Shown here in pieces: positions 31,903 to 41,436 of a stretch of DNA of 64,000 nt. A program made the translations under genes and the position numbers. The stretch is from Verrucomicrobium sp. (lineage in GTDB: Bacteria; Verrucomicrobiota; Verrucomicrobiia; Methylacidiphilales; UBA1321), in the NCBI GenBank assembly GCA_017849585.1, contig JAFIGT010000030.1, forward strand, positions 62,001-126,000. Direction: 5' to 3'. How positions within the stretch are numbered: the stretch's first letter is position 1; every line of letters begins with the position of its first letter. The notes beneath the pieces are model-generated. The model was given only the letters and a program-made list of their open reading frames with translations. It did not search any database and had not been told where the DNA came from.

Positions 31903-34900
31903 CTACTCCGGTAGCTTGCGGAAATCCAGTGTCATCGGGTAATCCAGATTCTGCTCTTCTTTTGGTGTCGGATAATTGCCCGGAGTGTGGCCAAACGCAT
32001 AGAATCGCGCCAGACGACGACTCTCCGCCTCGTAAGCGTTCACCGGAAACCGCGTCAAATTCATGCCGCCGGGATGCGAGACATGGTAGGTGCAACCGCC
32101 CAAGGCCCGTTCGGACCATGTATCGAGCAGATCAAACACCAGCGGGGCATCCACCGTGATCGTTGGATGCAAGCATTGCGGTGGCTGCCAGGCGCGGTAA
32201 CGCACTCCCGCCACGTATTCTCCAACCTTGCCAGTGGGATGCAGCGGCACGCGGCGACCGTTGCAGGTGACGACATGCCGCGAGTCGATGAGCCCCTGCA
32301 CTTTCACCTGCAGGCGTTCGACGGATGAATCGACATAGCGGACCGTGCCGCCGGAAGAACCTTCCTCACCGAGCACGTTCCAAGGTTCCAGCGCCTGACG
32401 CAATTCCATGTGAATACCGCGCCCGGTGATTTCGCCGTAGTACGGGAATTTGAATTCGAAATGCGGCGCGAACCATTCATTGCGTACCGGGTAACCCGAC
32501 TCCTGCAAGTCCCGCGTCACATCCTCGAAGTCCTGCTGCACGAAGTGCGGCAGCATGAACCGGTCGTGCAATTCCGTACCCCACCGCACCAACTTTTGCT
32601 TATAGGGCTGCTCCCAGAAACGGGACAGCAACGAGCGCAGCAGTAATTGCTGCGTCAAGCTCATGCGCTCATGAGGAGGCATTTCAAACGAACGCATTTC
32701 AAGCAAACCGAGCCGACCTGAGCTGGAATCGGGATTGTACAACTTATCAATGCAGAACTCGGCGCGATGGGTATTGCCGGTCACATCGATGAGCAGATTG
32801 CGGTAAATGCGGTCCACGAGCCACGGCGGACAATGACCCGCGAGCGGGGTACGCTTGAATGCGATTTCCAGCTCGTAAAGCGAATCGTTGCGGGCTTCGT
32901 CCACACGTGGCGCCTGGCTGGTCGGTCCAATAAACATTCCCGAAAAGAGGTACGAAAGCGACGGGTGATTATGCCAGTAGTTGAGCAGGCTTCGCAGCAA
33001 GTCGGGACGGCGCAGGATGGGGCTGTCCGCTGGCGTGGCTCCGCCTACGATGATGTGATTACCCCCACCCGTGCCAGTGTGGCGACCGTCGATCATGAAT
33101 TTTTCGGCACCAAGCTTGATCTGCCGGGCCTCGTCGTAAAGCGTCGTCGTATTCTTGACCAATTCGTCCCAGCTATGTGCGGGGTGCAGGTTAACCTCGA
33201 TGACGCCGGGGTCAGGAGTCACCTTGAAGACATTCACACGCGGATCGTGCGGCGGGGTATACCCTTCCAGCATCACCGGCATGTCGAGTTCGGCCGCAGT
33301 TGCCTCAACGTTTTCGACGAGATCAAGATAATCCTCCATCGAATGCGTGGGCGGCATGAAGACAAAGAGCTTGCCATCGCGCGGCTCGACGCAAAGCGCG
33401 GTGCGGATCAGGAAATTCGTCGAATAGCCGGGCGGCGGCCAGACTTCTCCTTCGAGAGGCGCTTCCGGTGGACGCGGTGGCAGAGTCTGCGCGCGGGAGC
33501 GGCGTTGCATCGGTCCGCCCTCGCCCCAACCTTCCTGTCCGGGCTCCAGCCCTTCGCCACCGTACACGGAACGGAACGCCTGCCCGGGGCGCTTGCGACG
33601 GTCGGGGAGCGACTCGCGTTTCTCCATCGGGTCCTGCTCGAAAATTTCTGGGCGGTCTCCCGCCGCGGCCCAAGGAAGTGAATCCAGCGGCAGACGGAAG
33701 CCCACCGGCGAATCACCAGGAATCAAATACATGCGCTCCGGCCGTACAAACCACGGACCGGTCGCCCAATAGGGACCTTGCGCGCCAATCCAACGTTGCA
33801 CCGGCAGCACGCTGCCAACGACCTTGTCGAGTCCCTGCTCAAAAATCCGCGCCAGCCGGGCGCGTTCTTCCTTATCTCGCAATTTCGAGTCGAAAGGATC
33901 AACATTGACCGGCAGGCGGCGTTCCTTCCACAAATAATAGAACGCATCCTCGTAGGCCTGAATGACGAATTTCGGATCGAGCCCCAATCGAAGTGCCAGT
34001 TCAGTCGAAAACGCCTGCGCATCGGCATCGGTGTACCCGTAATTCTTATGCTCGTCGGCGATGAGATCGTGATTCTCCCAGATCGGCACGCCGTCCTTGC
34101 GCCAGTAACAGCCAAAGGCCCAGCGCGGGAGCGATTCGCCCGGATACCATTTGCCCTGTCCAAAATGCAACATGCCTCCGGGGGCGTAACGCTTCTGGAG
34201 ACGCTTGAGCAACTGCGAGCCAAGCTCACGCTTTTTCGGACTCAGTGCGGTAAAGTTCCACTCTTCGCCGTCCATGTCGACACTCGACACGAACGTCGGC
34301 TCGCCGCCCATGGTGAGCCGGACATCGTTGGCCTTGAGCTTCTCGTCCACCTTGTGGCCGAGCGCCTCGATTTCAGCCCACTGCTCTTCGGTGTATGGCT
34401 TGGTCGTGCGTGGACTCTCGTGTACCCGCTGCACACTCATTTCGAAGGAGAAATCGCATTTGCACTCCTCCACCCCGCCGGAAATAGGCGCCGCACTGGT
34501 CGGATCCGGTGTGGCCGCCAAGGGAATATGTCCCTCGCCCGCCATCAGGCCCGAGGTCGGATCGAGGCCGATCCAGCCCGCACCGGGAAGATACACTTCC
34601 GTCCAGGCGTGCAAATCGGTAAAATCCTTTTCCGGACCACTGGGGCCATCAATCGCCCGCACATCGGGAGCAAGCTGAATCAGATAACCCGACACAAAGC
34701 GCGATGCTAATCCAAGATGTCGCAGCAATTGCGCCAGCAACCACGCCGAGTCGCGGCACGAACCGGAACGCAATTGCAAGGTCTCCTCGCAGGTTTGCAC
34801 ACCCGGCTCCATGCGGATCGTGTAGCGGATCATCTCCTGCAATTTTCGATTCAGGTCGACCAGAAAATCGACCGTACGCATTTTCGAGCGATCAATCGAT

Positions 34901-35294
34901 TTCACCCACTCCGCGAACAGCGGTCCCGGCTTTTGCTTCAAGAGGAACGGGGCAAGCTCGTGATCCAACTTGGCGTCGTAGACAAAAGGATATTCCTTGG
35001 CATCGTCCTCCAGGAAGAAATCGAACGGATTGATCACCGACATCTCGGCCACCACATCGACCTCGATTTTAAACTCCATCGTCTTCTCAGGGAAAAAGAG
35101 GCGCGCCTGATAATTACTTTGTGGGTCCTGCTGCCAATTGATGAAGTAATCCTTCGGCGTCACGCGCATGCCATAGCTCACGATCGGCGTGCGGCAATGC
35201 GGGGCCGGGCGCAGGCGAACTATCTGAGGCGAGAGCGAGACCGGGCGATCGTATTGGAATGCGTGACGTGAGTAAGTGCGACATGAATAGACAT
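31903..35294 (-). CDS. Giant transglutaminase/DUF2126 protein with a probable frameshift near the start
   Basis: The protein would be about 1130 residues. The N-terminal third is a transglutaminase-like domain (RSGSCRDSAW, Cys codon at 34756-34758; TDLHAWTEVY; GLDPTSGL). The rest is DUF2126, with DPGVIEVNLHPAHSW and GRHTGTGGGNHI resembling a glutamine-synthetase/glutamate-cysteine-ligase-like carboxylate-amine ligase. A family-type start MSIHVALTHVTH is encoded at 35294-35259, but the rest of the gene is in the next frame from QYDRPVSLSPQ (CAA at 35256-35254): two bases stand where one codon is expected. Without that base the only long frame starts upstream at 35370 with unrelated residues. 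It ends 32 bp before the ATP-grasp gene. A Pro/Arg-rich linker lies near 33420-33520. Confidence 0.82.
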
Positions 35295-35429
35295 AATGGA
35301 GAAGTTTCAGGCACCTCCACGGCAGTTTCCATGCCAAGCCGGACCTTGTCACGCGGAATAGATTATTCAAACGTCTACAAATTGGGCTTTCCCATTTACC
35401 CCCTTCAGCCGTAAAGTATTAGAAAGCTT

Positions 35430-36092
35430 ATGTCCCACACCACCCTTCCCCTCTCCGACAGGCTTTACGAATACTACCAAGCCGTGGCTACCCGCGAGAC
35501 CGAACTGCTCGCCGCCCTGCGTGAAGAGACTGCCAAGCGCCCCGACGGGACGATCCAGATTTCGCCAGAAGTTGGCCAGTTTTTCGGCCTTCTCATTGAA
35601 CTCATGGGCGCCCAAAAAGCGCTCGAAATCGGAGTCTTCACCGGTTACAGCGGCCTCTGCATTGCCCAAGCCCTACCCTTTGATGGCAAACTCATCGCCT
35701 GTGAAATCAATCAGGACCATGCCAAAACCGCACTGCGCTACTGGCGGGAAGCCGGGCTCGAACGCAAAATCGAGATTCACATCGCTCCCGCTTGGGAAAC
35801 CCTCGATACCTTGCTCGAAAACGGCCACGCCAATACCTTCGACTTCCTTTTCATCGATGCCGACAAGGAGAACCTCGACCGTTACTACGAACGCTGCCTC
35901 CTCCTCGCCCGTCCAGGCGGCCTTATCGCCATCGACAACGTCCTCTGGAAAGGTCGCGTTGCCGACCCTGAGGATGTCGACCTCGATACCCAGGCCATCC
36001 GCGCCCTCAACGAGAAAATCCACGAGGACGCCCGCGTCTCCCTCTCCATGATCCCCATCGGAGACGGACTCACCCTCGCCCGCAAGCGATAA
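35430..36092 (+). CDS. SAM-dependent O-methyltransferase (CCoAOMT-like)
   Basis: The 220-residue protein matches the class I O-methyltransferase 3 family. SAM-binding motif I is LEIGVFTGYSGL, the acidic metal site is in FLFIDADKENL, and IAIDNVLWKG is the following strand typical of caffeoyl-CoA-type enzymes. These methylate catechols or similar small molecules with a divalent metal; the substrate here is unknown. It is divergent from the DUF2126 gene and followed after 17 bp by an FkbM gene. Confidence 0.9.
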   Translation: MSHTTLPLSDRLYEYYQAVATRETELLAALREETAKRPDGTIQISPEVGQFFGLLIELMGAQKALEIGVFTGYSGLCIAQALPFDGKLIACEINQDHAKTALRYWREAGLERKIEIHIAPAWETLDTLLENGHANTFDFLFIDADKENLDRYYERCLLLARPGGLIAIDNVLWKGRVADPEDVDLDTQAIRALNEKIHEDARVSLSMIPIGDGLTLARKR

Positions 36093-36109
36093 GACAGACT
36101 CAGCTGATT

Positions 36110-36847
36110 ATGATTCGATCTTTAATTCGAGATTTAGTTCGTGGTTGTCTCTCTCCTTTTGGAATCGAGATCTTTCTTAGACAAACCATGTCCCGTGAGA
36201 TGGCGCTCTCTGTTGACCTTCCGCGAATTTTCGCCGGGAGAGAACTCCGAACGATTCTTGATGTTGGAGCTAATTTCGGGCAAACGGCGGAGAGATTTCA
36301 CCGCATTTTCCCCAAGGCATCCATCCATTCTTTTGAGCCCATCACCACAACTTTCAACGCCCTTGTTGCCAATACTAAGTCACTTACGAATGTACATTGC
36401 CACAAAATAGCCATTGGCGACCGTGACGGCAGTGCTACAATGGTTCTTTTTGAAGATTCCGCGTGGAATAAAATTTCTGTAGGCGGAGAGCCGACTTCCG
36501 GTCGTAACGAGATTGTACCACTCAAAACCCTTGACACTTTTTGCAGTGAGCAACATATCGAGCGGATTGATTTATTGAAGACAGATTGCGAAGGCTTCGA
36601 TTTCGAGGTGCTTTTAGGAGCGGAGAAGCTTTTTCAATCTGGTCGGATAGGAGCCATTTACTGCGAAATTGAATTACTGCGGAGTCAGGCTCACGCCGAC
36701 TTTTTTGCGATTGAGAATTTTTTACGTGACCGCGGGTACCTTTTCTATGGATTCTATGATTATTCACCTTGGAATGAGCATCTTCCCACTAAAGCATACG
36801 CCAACGCACTCTTCGTACCCGTTTCATTTTGGCCAGAGAGTTCCTAA
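36110..36847 (+). CDS. FkbM family methyltransferase
   Basis: The 245-residue protein has the FkbM methyltransferase core: LDVGANFGQTAERF (SAM motif I), HSFEPITTTF, and LLKTDCEGFDFEVLLGAE. Members methylate hydroxyls on sugars or polyketides, often in surface polysaccharide clusters, which fits the glycosyltransferases beside it. Its base composition is clearly lower in G+C than the flanks: I count 22 G+C in bases 36121-36180 against 34 in 35821-35880. This suggests horizontal acquisition. Confidence 0.88.
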   Translation: MIRSLIRDLVRGCLSPFGIEIFLRQTMSREMALSVDLPRIFAGRELRTILDVGANFGQTAERFHRIFPKASIHSFEPITTTFNALVANTKSLTNVHCHKIAIGDRDGSATMVLFEDSAWNKISVGGEPTSGRNEIVPLKTLDTFCSEQHIERIDLLKTDCEGFDFEVLLGAEKLFQSGRIGAIYCEIELLRSQAHADFFAIENFLRDRGYLFYGFYDYSPWNEHLPTKAYANALFVPVSFWPESS

Positions 36848-36890
36848 TACTAAGTAGCTGCTAGTCTCCGCCGTATCAATTTTACGTCCT

Positions 36891-37850
36891 ATGCCTCAAA
36901 CCGTCTGTGTCGCCATCATCACCTACGAACGCAAGCAGCTCCTGCGCGAAGCGCTTCGCTCCGTCCAAGCCCAAACACGTCGCCCCGACGTGGTATTCAT
37001 CAGTGATAACTCCAAAGAGCCGGACTACGAGGTGGTAAAGGAGTTTCCCGATCTTCCTATTCAGTATCACTTCCATGACCGTCGACTGACTATCGGCGAG
37101 CACTGGGTCTGGTGTCTGACTCAACCGCAAACCGACCTCATCGCCCTGCTGGAAGATGATAATCTTTTTCGCCCTCGACATATCGAGGTCCTTGCCAAGG
37201 CCATGGAGGAACATCCTGAAGCCGCCCTAGCCGGGTCCAGTACGATTATTTTTTACGACAATCTGCAGGCCCCTCATCCTCATGACATCTTTTGTCCACC
37301 TTGGCCATGCGACTTGATGAATCTCACTCCCGTCGTTCAGAGTGCGGAGGTTGGTCTGGCCACCTACTTGTTCGGTTCTCCCTTTGCCTCTTCAGCCATG
37401 ATGGTCAGACGTAATGCGTTTCCCAAAGAAGGCTTCGTCCAAAGCGGACTTCGCATTTCACACGATCGCTGGATGTGGGCGCAAATCGCCGCTAATGGAA
37501 GCGCTATTTTCTGCCCGGAAACTACCATGCTTTATCGCGATCATGCCGTGCAGGTGGTCAAGAATTTCAACCGATCCTTTCATCGTAACGATACCGCGCG
37601 TTGCAATCGTCTCATATGGGATCTCACGCTTCAGATGGGCTACGATCCCGAAAAAGCGGTGGCCGCTCTCGCGGCTCAACTGACTCCCTCAACCAGGCGC
37701 TGCTATTCCTTTCTGACCTTCCGATCGCGAACCTTTGAAATCTGGCGCAAGATCATCCCCGTGCTACGACCAGAGGTTTCCACCTGCAAAGCCGCGTTTC
37801 AAGCTCTCCTCGATATTGTCATGCGACGCTTACTCGCCCGCTGGCGTTAG
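36891..37850 (+). CDS. Family 2 glycosyltransferase
   Basis: The 319-residue protein is a GT-A glycosyltransferase of family 2. The nucleotide-binding strand is CVAIITYERKQLLREAL, followed by FISDNS and the metal-binding acid cluster LLEDDNLFRP. There are no membrane helices. It probably adds a sugar to a surface glycan or lipid-linked acceptor. It follows the FkbM gene and converges on a second family 2 glycosyltransferase gene with a 17-bp gap. Confidence 0.86.
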   Translation: MPQTVCVAIITYERKQLLREALRSVQAQTRRPDVVFISDNSKEPDYEVVKEFPDLPIQYHFHDRRLTIGEHWVWCLTQPQTDLIALLEDDNLFRPRHIEVLAKAMEEHPEAALAGSSTIIFYDNLQAPHPHDIFCPPWPCDLMNLTPVVQSAEVGLATYLFGSPFASSAMMVRRNAFPKEGFVQSGLRISHDRWMWAQIAANGSAIFCPETTMLYRDHAVQVVKNFNRSFHRNDTARCNRLIWDLTLQMGYDPEKAVAALAAQLTPSTRRCYSFLTFRSRTFEIWRKIIPVLRPEVSTCKAAFQALLDIVMRRLLARWR

Positions 37851-37867
37851 TCGGAAACCGATTTACA

Positions 37868-38932
37868 CTATACCCACGATAAGTTCTGCTTCTCCAAGGC
37901 ATCGTTCAGGGGATACAGCTGTGGGTGGCGGCGCAGGGCTACTAGCTTTGTCAGAACACGTAGGAAAATACCGGCGAGAAAAAAAACAGTCGGCAATTTC
38001 ATGGCCGCGATGAGTCTTCGCTGTCGATCACTCATCTTTTTGTCGGATTGTAGAATCGCCGCCGTGGCGCACTCCAAGTCCCGATTCCCCGTCGCCACTA
38101 CTTTGAGGTAGGAACGAAATCGACTACGCACCACCTGATCTGCTAGTTGTTGCCGACGCGACGCTTTTTCCGCATCACCCACTCCCTCCACCGTCTCCAA
38201 CCATTCCAGCTCCATCACGGAAGGATTCTTCTGCTCGAAATACCGGCGCAGATACCGCGCTGAACCGACGGTGTTCTGCGGATGCATGCAATAGGTATGC
38301 AGCAAACGCGTGGAACAGGCCGTCCGTCCGAGTTGTGCCAGCCGCATGAGCCATTCGAAATCAAATTGTTCGTAGTCGGGATTGAACGCCCCGGCCTTGC
38401 GCGCGGCTTCGCGGGTGGCGAGATACCCATTCGTGGCAAAGTGGCGCCCGTCGAAAAGACACAGTCGCTTGAGGTCGTTCCCGGTATAAAGACCATCCGG
38501 AATCTGGTCGGCGCGCTTGTAGTATTGAGGTTCCCCGCGACGGGCATCGATCACGACTGTCCCGACTTGCGCCATGACGATCGGCGTCCCATCGGGTGTG
38601 GGCTGCAGCATCATCCCCACCAGCGTTTCGAGCCATTCCGGCGCGTAGACCTCGTCGTCGTGCGCGAGGGCAATCCAATCCTCGGTCGCCTCAGCATAAA
38701 GCGCGCTGAAGTGTTCGGCGATGCCGGAAAATTTTTCGGTACGCCGAATCCAGTGGATTTTTAGGCTGGGAAATGAACTTGCGTCGTGATCCTTCGTTTC
38801 GTCTGTGGAAAGATCGTCCGACACATAGACCGTGAAGTCCTTGTAGGTTTGCTGCTCCAGCGAGCGCAAGGTTCGTTTCAGCAGTGCGAAACGATTACAG
38901 GTCGGGAGAATGACGGCTAGAGAAGAAGCCAC
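37868..38932 (-). CDS. Family 2 glycosyltransferase
   Basis: The 354-residue protein begins with the GT-A strand LAVILPTCNRFALLKRTL, then VYVSDDLSTDET and the metal site ALAHDDEVYAPEW. The C-terminal 100 residues are helical and basic with a weak hydrophobic segment (VFFLAGIFLRVLTKLVAL) that may associate with the membrane. It is a second probable surface-glycan transferase and is not close in sequence to the one that converges on it. The donor and acceptor are unknown. Confidence 0.86.
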   Translation of the reverse strand: MASSLAVILPTCNRFALLKRTLRSLEQQTYKDFTVYVSDDLSTDETKDHDASSFPSLKIHWIRRTEKFSGIAEHFSALYAEATEDWIALAHDDEVYAPEWLETLVGMMLQPTPDGTPIVMAQVGTVVIDARRGEPQYYKRADQIPDGLYTGNDLKRLCLFDGRHFATNGYLATREAARKAGAFNPDYEQFDFEWLMRLAQLGRTACSTRLLHTYCMHPQNTVGSARYLRRYFEQKNPSVMELEWLETVEGVGDAEKASRRQQLADQVVRSRFRSYLKVVATGNRDLECATAAILQSDKKMSDRQRRLIAAMKLPTVFFLAGIFLRVLTKLVALRRHPQLYPLNDALEKQNLSWV

Positions 38933-38986
38933 AGCAACCAGTATCTTACTGGAAGCGTCGCCTGCTTGGCACGTCCTAAATGAAGA

Positions 38987-40327
38987 TCAGGTGACTTTGA
39001 GCGTAAAATCTCCGCTAGCTGCTTTACCCAGATGGATCGCGTGCGTTTTTACAATACCTTTGTATTCGGTCGTGATCTCGTATCGTCCGTAGAACCCATG
39101 GAACCGGGCCTCCCGGTCAGCCTCCATTTCAAATCGAGTCCCCCATTCCTCTTGAATCAGTTGTTTCAAGACGAGGTAAGAGAGTTTCGGTTTCAATTCG
39201 GCATCGAGTAAACCACCCAGAAGCTTACCTTCGTCTCCGTGCGCCCCACCGTCCGCGAAATTCCACCAATAGATTGCCTCCATTTGGGGATGGCTAAACC
39301 AGAGCCGATACAACTCGCGAAGCAAGTCCGCCTGGAATTGCTCGCCACCGGCCACTTCTTGATACGTCGGCAGCGTGATTTCGGAAATATTCAGCGGCAA
39401 GCCAAAGCGCCCGTACAAATCCATCACCGCCAGCAACCGCTTCGGGTCCAATAACAAATTTTTCTCTCGGGAGAGGGGCTGTACCGAATTCGAAAAAATT
39501 CCATTTTCATAGAAAAACAAATGGTATTGGAACCCTAATCCTCGAGGCGACATGCCGCGCAGCACCAAATTCTGCACAAGTAGATAAAAGTTCGACAGTT
39601 CGCCATAGTACTCGCGCCAAACACCGGTTTGCGCTTCGTTCAGAATCAAGCGGGACTCGGCCGGAAAGAGAGCCTTCGCTTCATTGAATGCCCAGTAGAC
39701 ACAATCTTCCGGCAAATTTTGCACGTGTGCCATAAACCGCTTCTCCATCGGTTCATTGAACACATCCCAGTACTTGATGCGTCGCCCGTAACGTTCCGCT
39801 ATTTGCTGGAAGCGACGCCGTAGATACGGCAGCGCTTCTGTCCGATTTTGGGGCAACCACTCCGGCAAATGGGAATGCCAGAAAAGACAATGTCCTTTCG
39901 GAGTAAGATCGTATTTATCGCAAAAATCGAGAACGCGGTCCGGTGCGGGACGGCGGTACATTTTGGGACTGTCTGCCGCAAAGCGCAACTTGCCCGGTTC
40001 CGGTTCCAGCCCGGACCAGAAAAAGGGAACCACCGCGCTATTCAACACCCCGCCAAAAGCCTGTTCGTACGCCTCGTTTTTCTCAGGCGTGTCATATCCA
40101 TCGAGCATGAAGGCATTCGCACCGAAAAGAAAATCATGCCGCACCAATCGGCCCGATACTCTCGCGCCGCGCACAGCCTTGCCTTCCGAGTCCACGCACT
40201 GCAACCGCGCCCAACCCTGCCGGTGCTGATGAATTCCGGACGTAATCCGGTCCTCGACTTCGGGGTCGCGGCATTCGAAGGAGGAAAGCAGTTCTCGGTA
40301 AGTCTCGTGCATATGTCGTCCGGTCAT
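38987..40327 (-). CDS. Glycoside hydrolase family 10 endo-1,4-beta-xylanase-like protein
   Basis: The 446-residue protein has a short N-terminal beta region and a GH10 barrel. The acid/base glutamate is in YWDVFNEPMEK and the nucleophile in PLNISEITLPT; GHCLFWHSHLPEW is the family substrate-binding block. A small beta domain follows at the C-terminus. No signal peptide is seen, so it may act on xylo-oligosaccharides inside the cell or be exported in another way. The ATG at 40327 is used; 40312 is an alternative, and an upstream extension to 40444 would run into the divergent regulator gene. Confidence 0.85.
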   Translation of the reverse strand: MTGRHMHETYRELLSSFECRDPEVEDRITSGIHQHRQGWARLQCVDSEGKAVRGARVSGRLVRHDFLFGANAFMLDGYDTPEKNEAYEQAFGGVLNSAVVPFFWSGLEPEPGKLRFAADSPKMYRRPAPDRVLDFCDKYDLTPKGHCLFWHSHLPEWLPQNRTEALPYLRRRFQQIAERYGRRIKYWDVFNEPMEKRFMAHVQNLPEDCVYWAFNEAKALFPAESRLILNEAQTGVWREYYGELSNFYLLVQNLVLRGMSPRGLGFQYHLFFYENGIFSNSVQPLSREKNLLLDPKRLLAVMDLYGRFGLPLNISEITLPTYQEVAGGEQFQADLLRELYRLWFSHPQMEAIYWWNFADGGAHGDEGKLLGGLLDAELKPKLSYLVLKQLIQEEWGTRFEMEADREARFHGFYGRYEITTEYKGIVKTHAIHLGKAASGDFTLKVT

Positions 40328-40372
40328 GTATTCAGCTTGGAGTTGCTTCTGATCCCTCTCAATGGTAGGGTT

Positions 40373-40388
40373 ATCGAATCTATTCGAT
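40373..40388. promoter_or_regulatory. Palindromic candidate operator over the LacI-type regulator start
   Basis: ATCGAAT-CT-ATTCGAT is a palindrome with 7-bp arms that covers the A and T of the regulator start codon at 40387. It lies in the 59-bp gap between the divergent xylanase and regulator genes. The size and place suit a LacI-family operator for autoregulation and for control of the xylanase. Confidence 0.45.
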
Positions 40389-41436
40389 GAAAAGAGCCAC
40401 ACCCTGCACCCTTGCCGATGTGGCCCGACATGCCGGGGTGGCAATTTCCACCGCTTCGATTGCCTTGCGCAATGATCTCCGGCTACCGATCGAAACCCGG
40501 CAACGAATCAAGAAAGCCGCCCGGCAGCTCAAATATCGCCCCGATCCTGTACTCGCCGCACTCGTCACCCGTCGACTTCATCGCTCAGGACGTCAATCCT
40601 TCGCCAATGTCGCCGCCGTGATTGATGACCGCTGGCGACAGATTGCACGACGGGAATGGATGGAGAAGTTTCTGAACGGTATGCGCCGGATCTGCGGCGA
40701 GCTTGGCTATCATCTGGATGAGCTGTACATGCAATCCGATCTCGGCGGCAGTCATGGTGCGAACCGCGTGTTGCATACCCGTGGCATTCGCGGTCTGGCC
40801 CTCTTGCCCATGCCGGCGCATCCATTCGATTTGACACTCGATTGGAATGAATTTGCCGTGGTGGCGGTGGGCAATCTGCAAACTCCACACCGTTTTCACC
40901 GCGTGGGCAGCGACGCCTTTGCCTCGATGCAGATTGCGTGCGATCAACTCGTCGCCCATGGATATCGCCGGATCGGGCTGGTTCACACGCTCGAAATCGA
41001 GCGTCGGTTGCGCTACGAATGGCTCGGGGCGATGGCCAAGGAGGCTTATCTGGAGGATAAACGGTTCGAGGTCATTCCGCCGCATCTACCGGAAGTATTG
41101 GAAGAAAAAGCGTTCCGGCGTTGGGTCGAAAAATATCGGCCTGAGGCCCTGATTTCCAACGACGACCGCCCCTATCACTGGCTCGCAGCCATCGGCGCGC
41201 GCATTCCCCGAGACATGGGGTATGTATCGCTCAATCGCGAAGTGACACCCCGCCCTGACACCAGCGGCATCGCCCAGCATCTCGACATCATGGGCGAGAA
41301 CGCGGCGGAACTGCTCCACACAATGCTCTCGCGCGGCGAGACGGGCATTCCCCGTCATGCCAAGGAAGTGCTCGTGTATCCCCACTGGGTGGATGGCAAG
41401 ACGATCCGTCGGCAGAAGTCCGTCGCTATGCCTTGA
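40387..41436 (+). CDS. LacI-family transcriptional regulator
   Basis: The 349-residue protein has an N-terminal LacI helix-turn-helix (TLADVARHAGVAISTASIAL, about residues 8-27), a hinge helix region (PDPVLAALVTRR), and a periplasmic-binding-like sensor domain (about 75-335) with the GYRRIGLVH strand. It probably binds a sugar that releases the operator. It is divergent from the GH10 gene and its last 11 bp overlap the LarA-like gene from the other side, so control of both neighbours is plausible. Confidence 0.9.
   Translation: MKRATPCTLADVARHAGVAISTASIALRNDLRLPIETRQRIKKAARQLKYRPDPVLAALVTRRLHRSGRQSFANVAAVIDDRWRQIARREWMEKFLNGMRRICGELGYHLDELYMQSDLGGSHGANRVLHTRGIRGLALLPMPAHPFDLTLDWNEFAVVAVGNLQTPHRFHRVGSDAFASMQIACDQLVAHGYRRIGLVHTLEIERRLRYEWLGAMAKEAYLEDKRFEVIPPHLPEVLEEKAFRRWVEKYRPEALISNDDRPYHWLAAIGARIPRDMGYVSLNREVTPRPDTSGIAQHLDIMGENAAELLHTMLSRGETGIPRHAKEVLVYPHWVDGKTIRRQKSVAMP

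Noticed and set aside
35295-35370. An upstream start for the DUF2126 protein at 35370
   Set aside because: The residues it would add do not resemble the family, whereas the alternate frame from 35294 gives the expected N-terminus; a one-base deletion explains this better.
36110-38932. A large capsule or genomic island
   Set aside because: Only one methyltransferase is clearly AT-rich; there are no transposases, integrases or flanking repeats, and only two glycosyltransferases.
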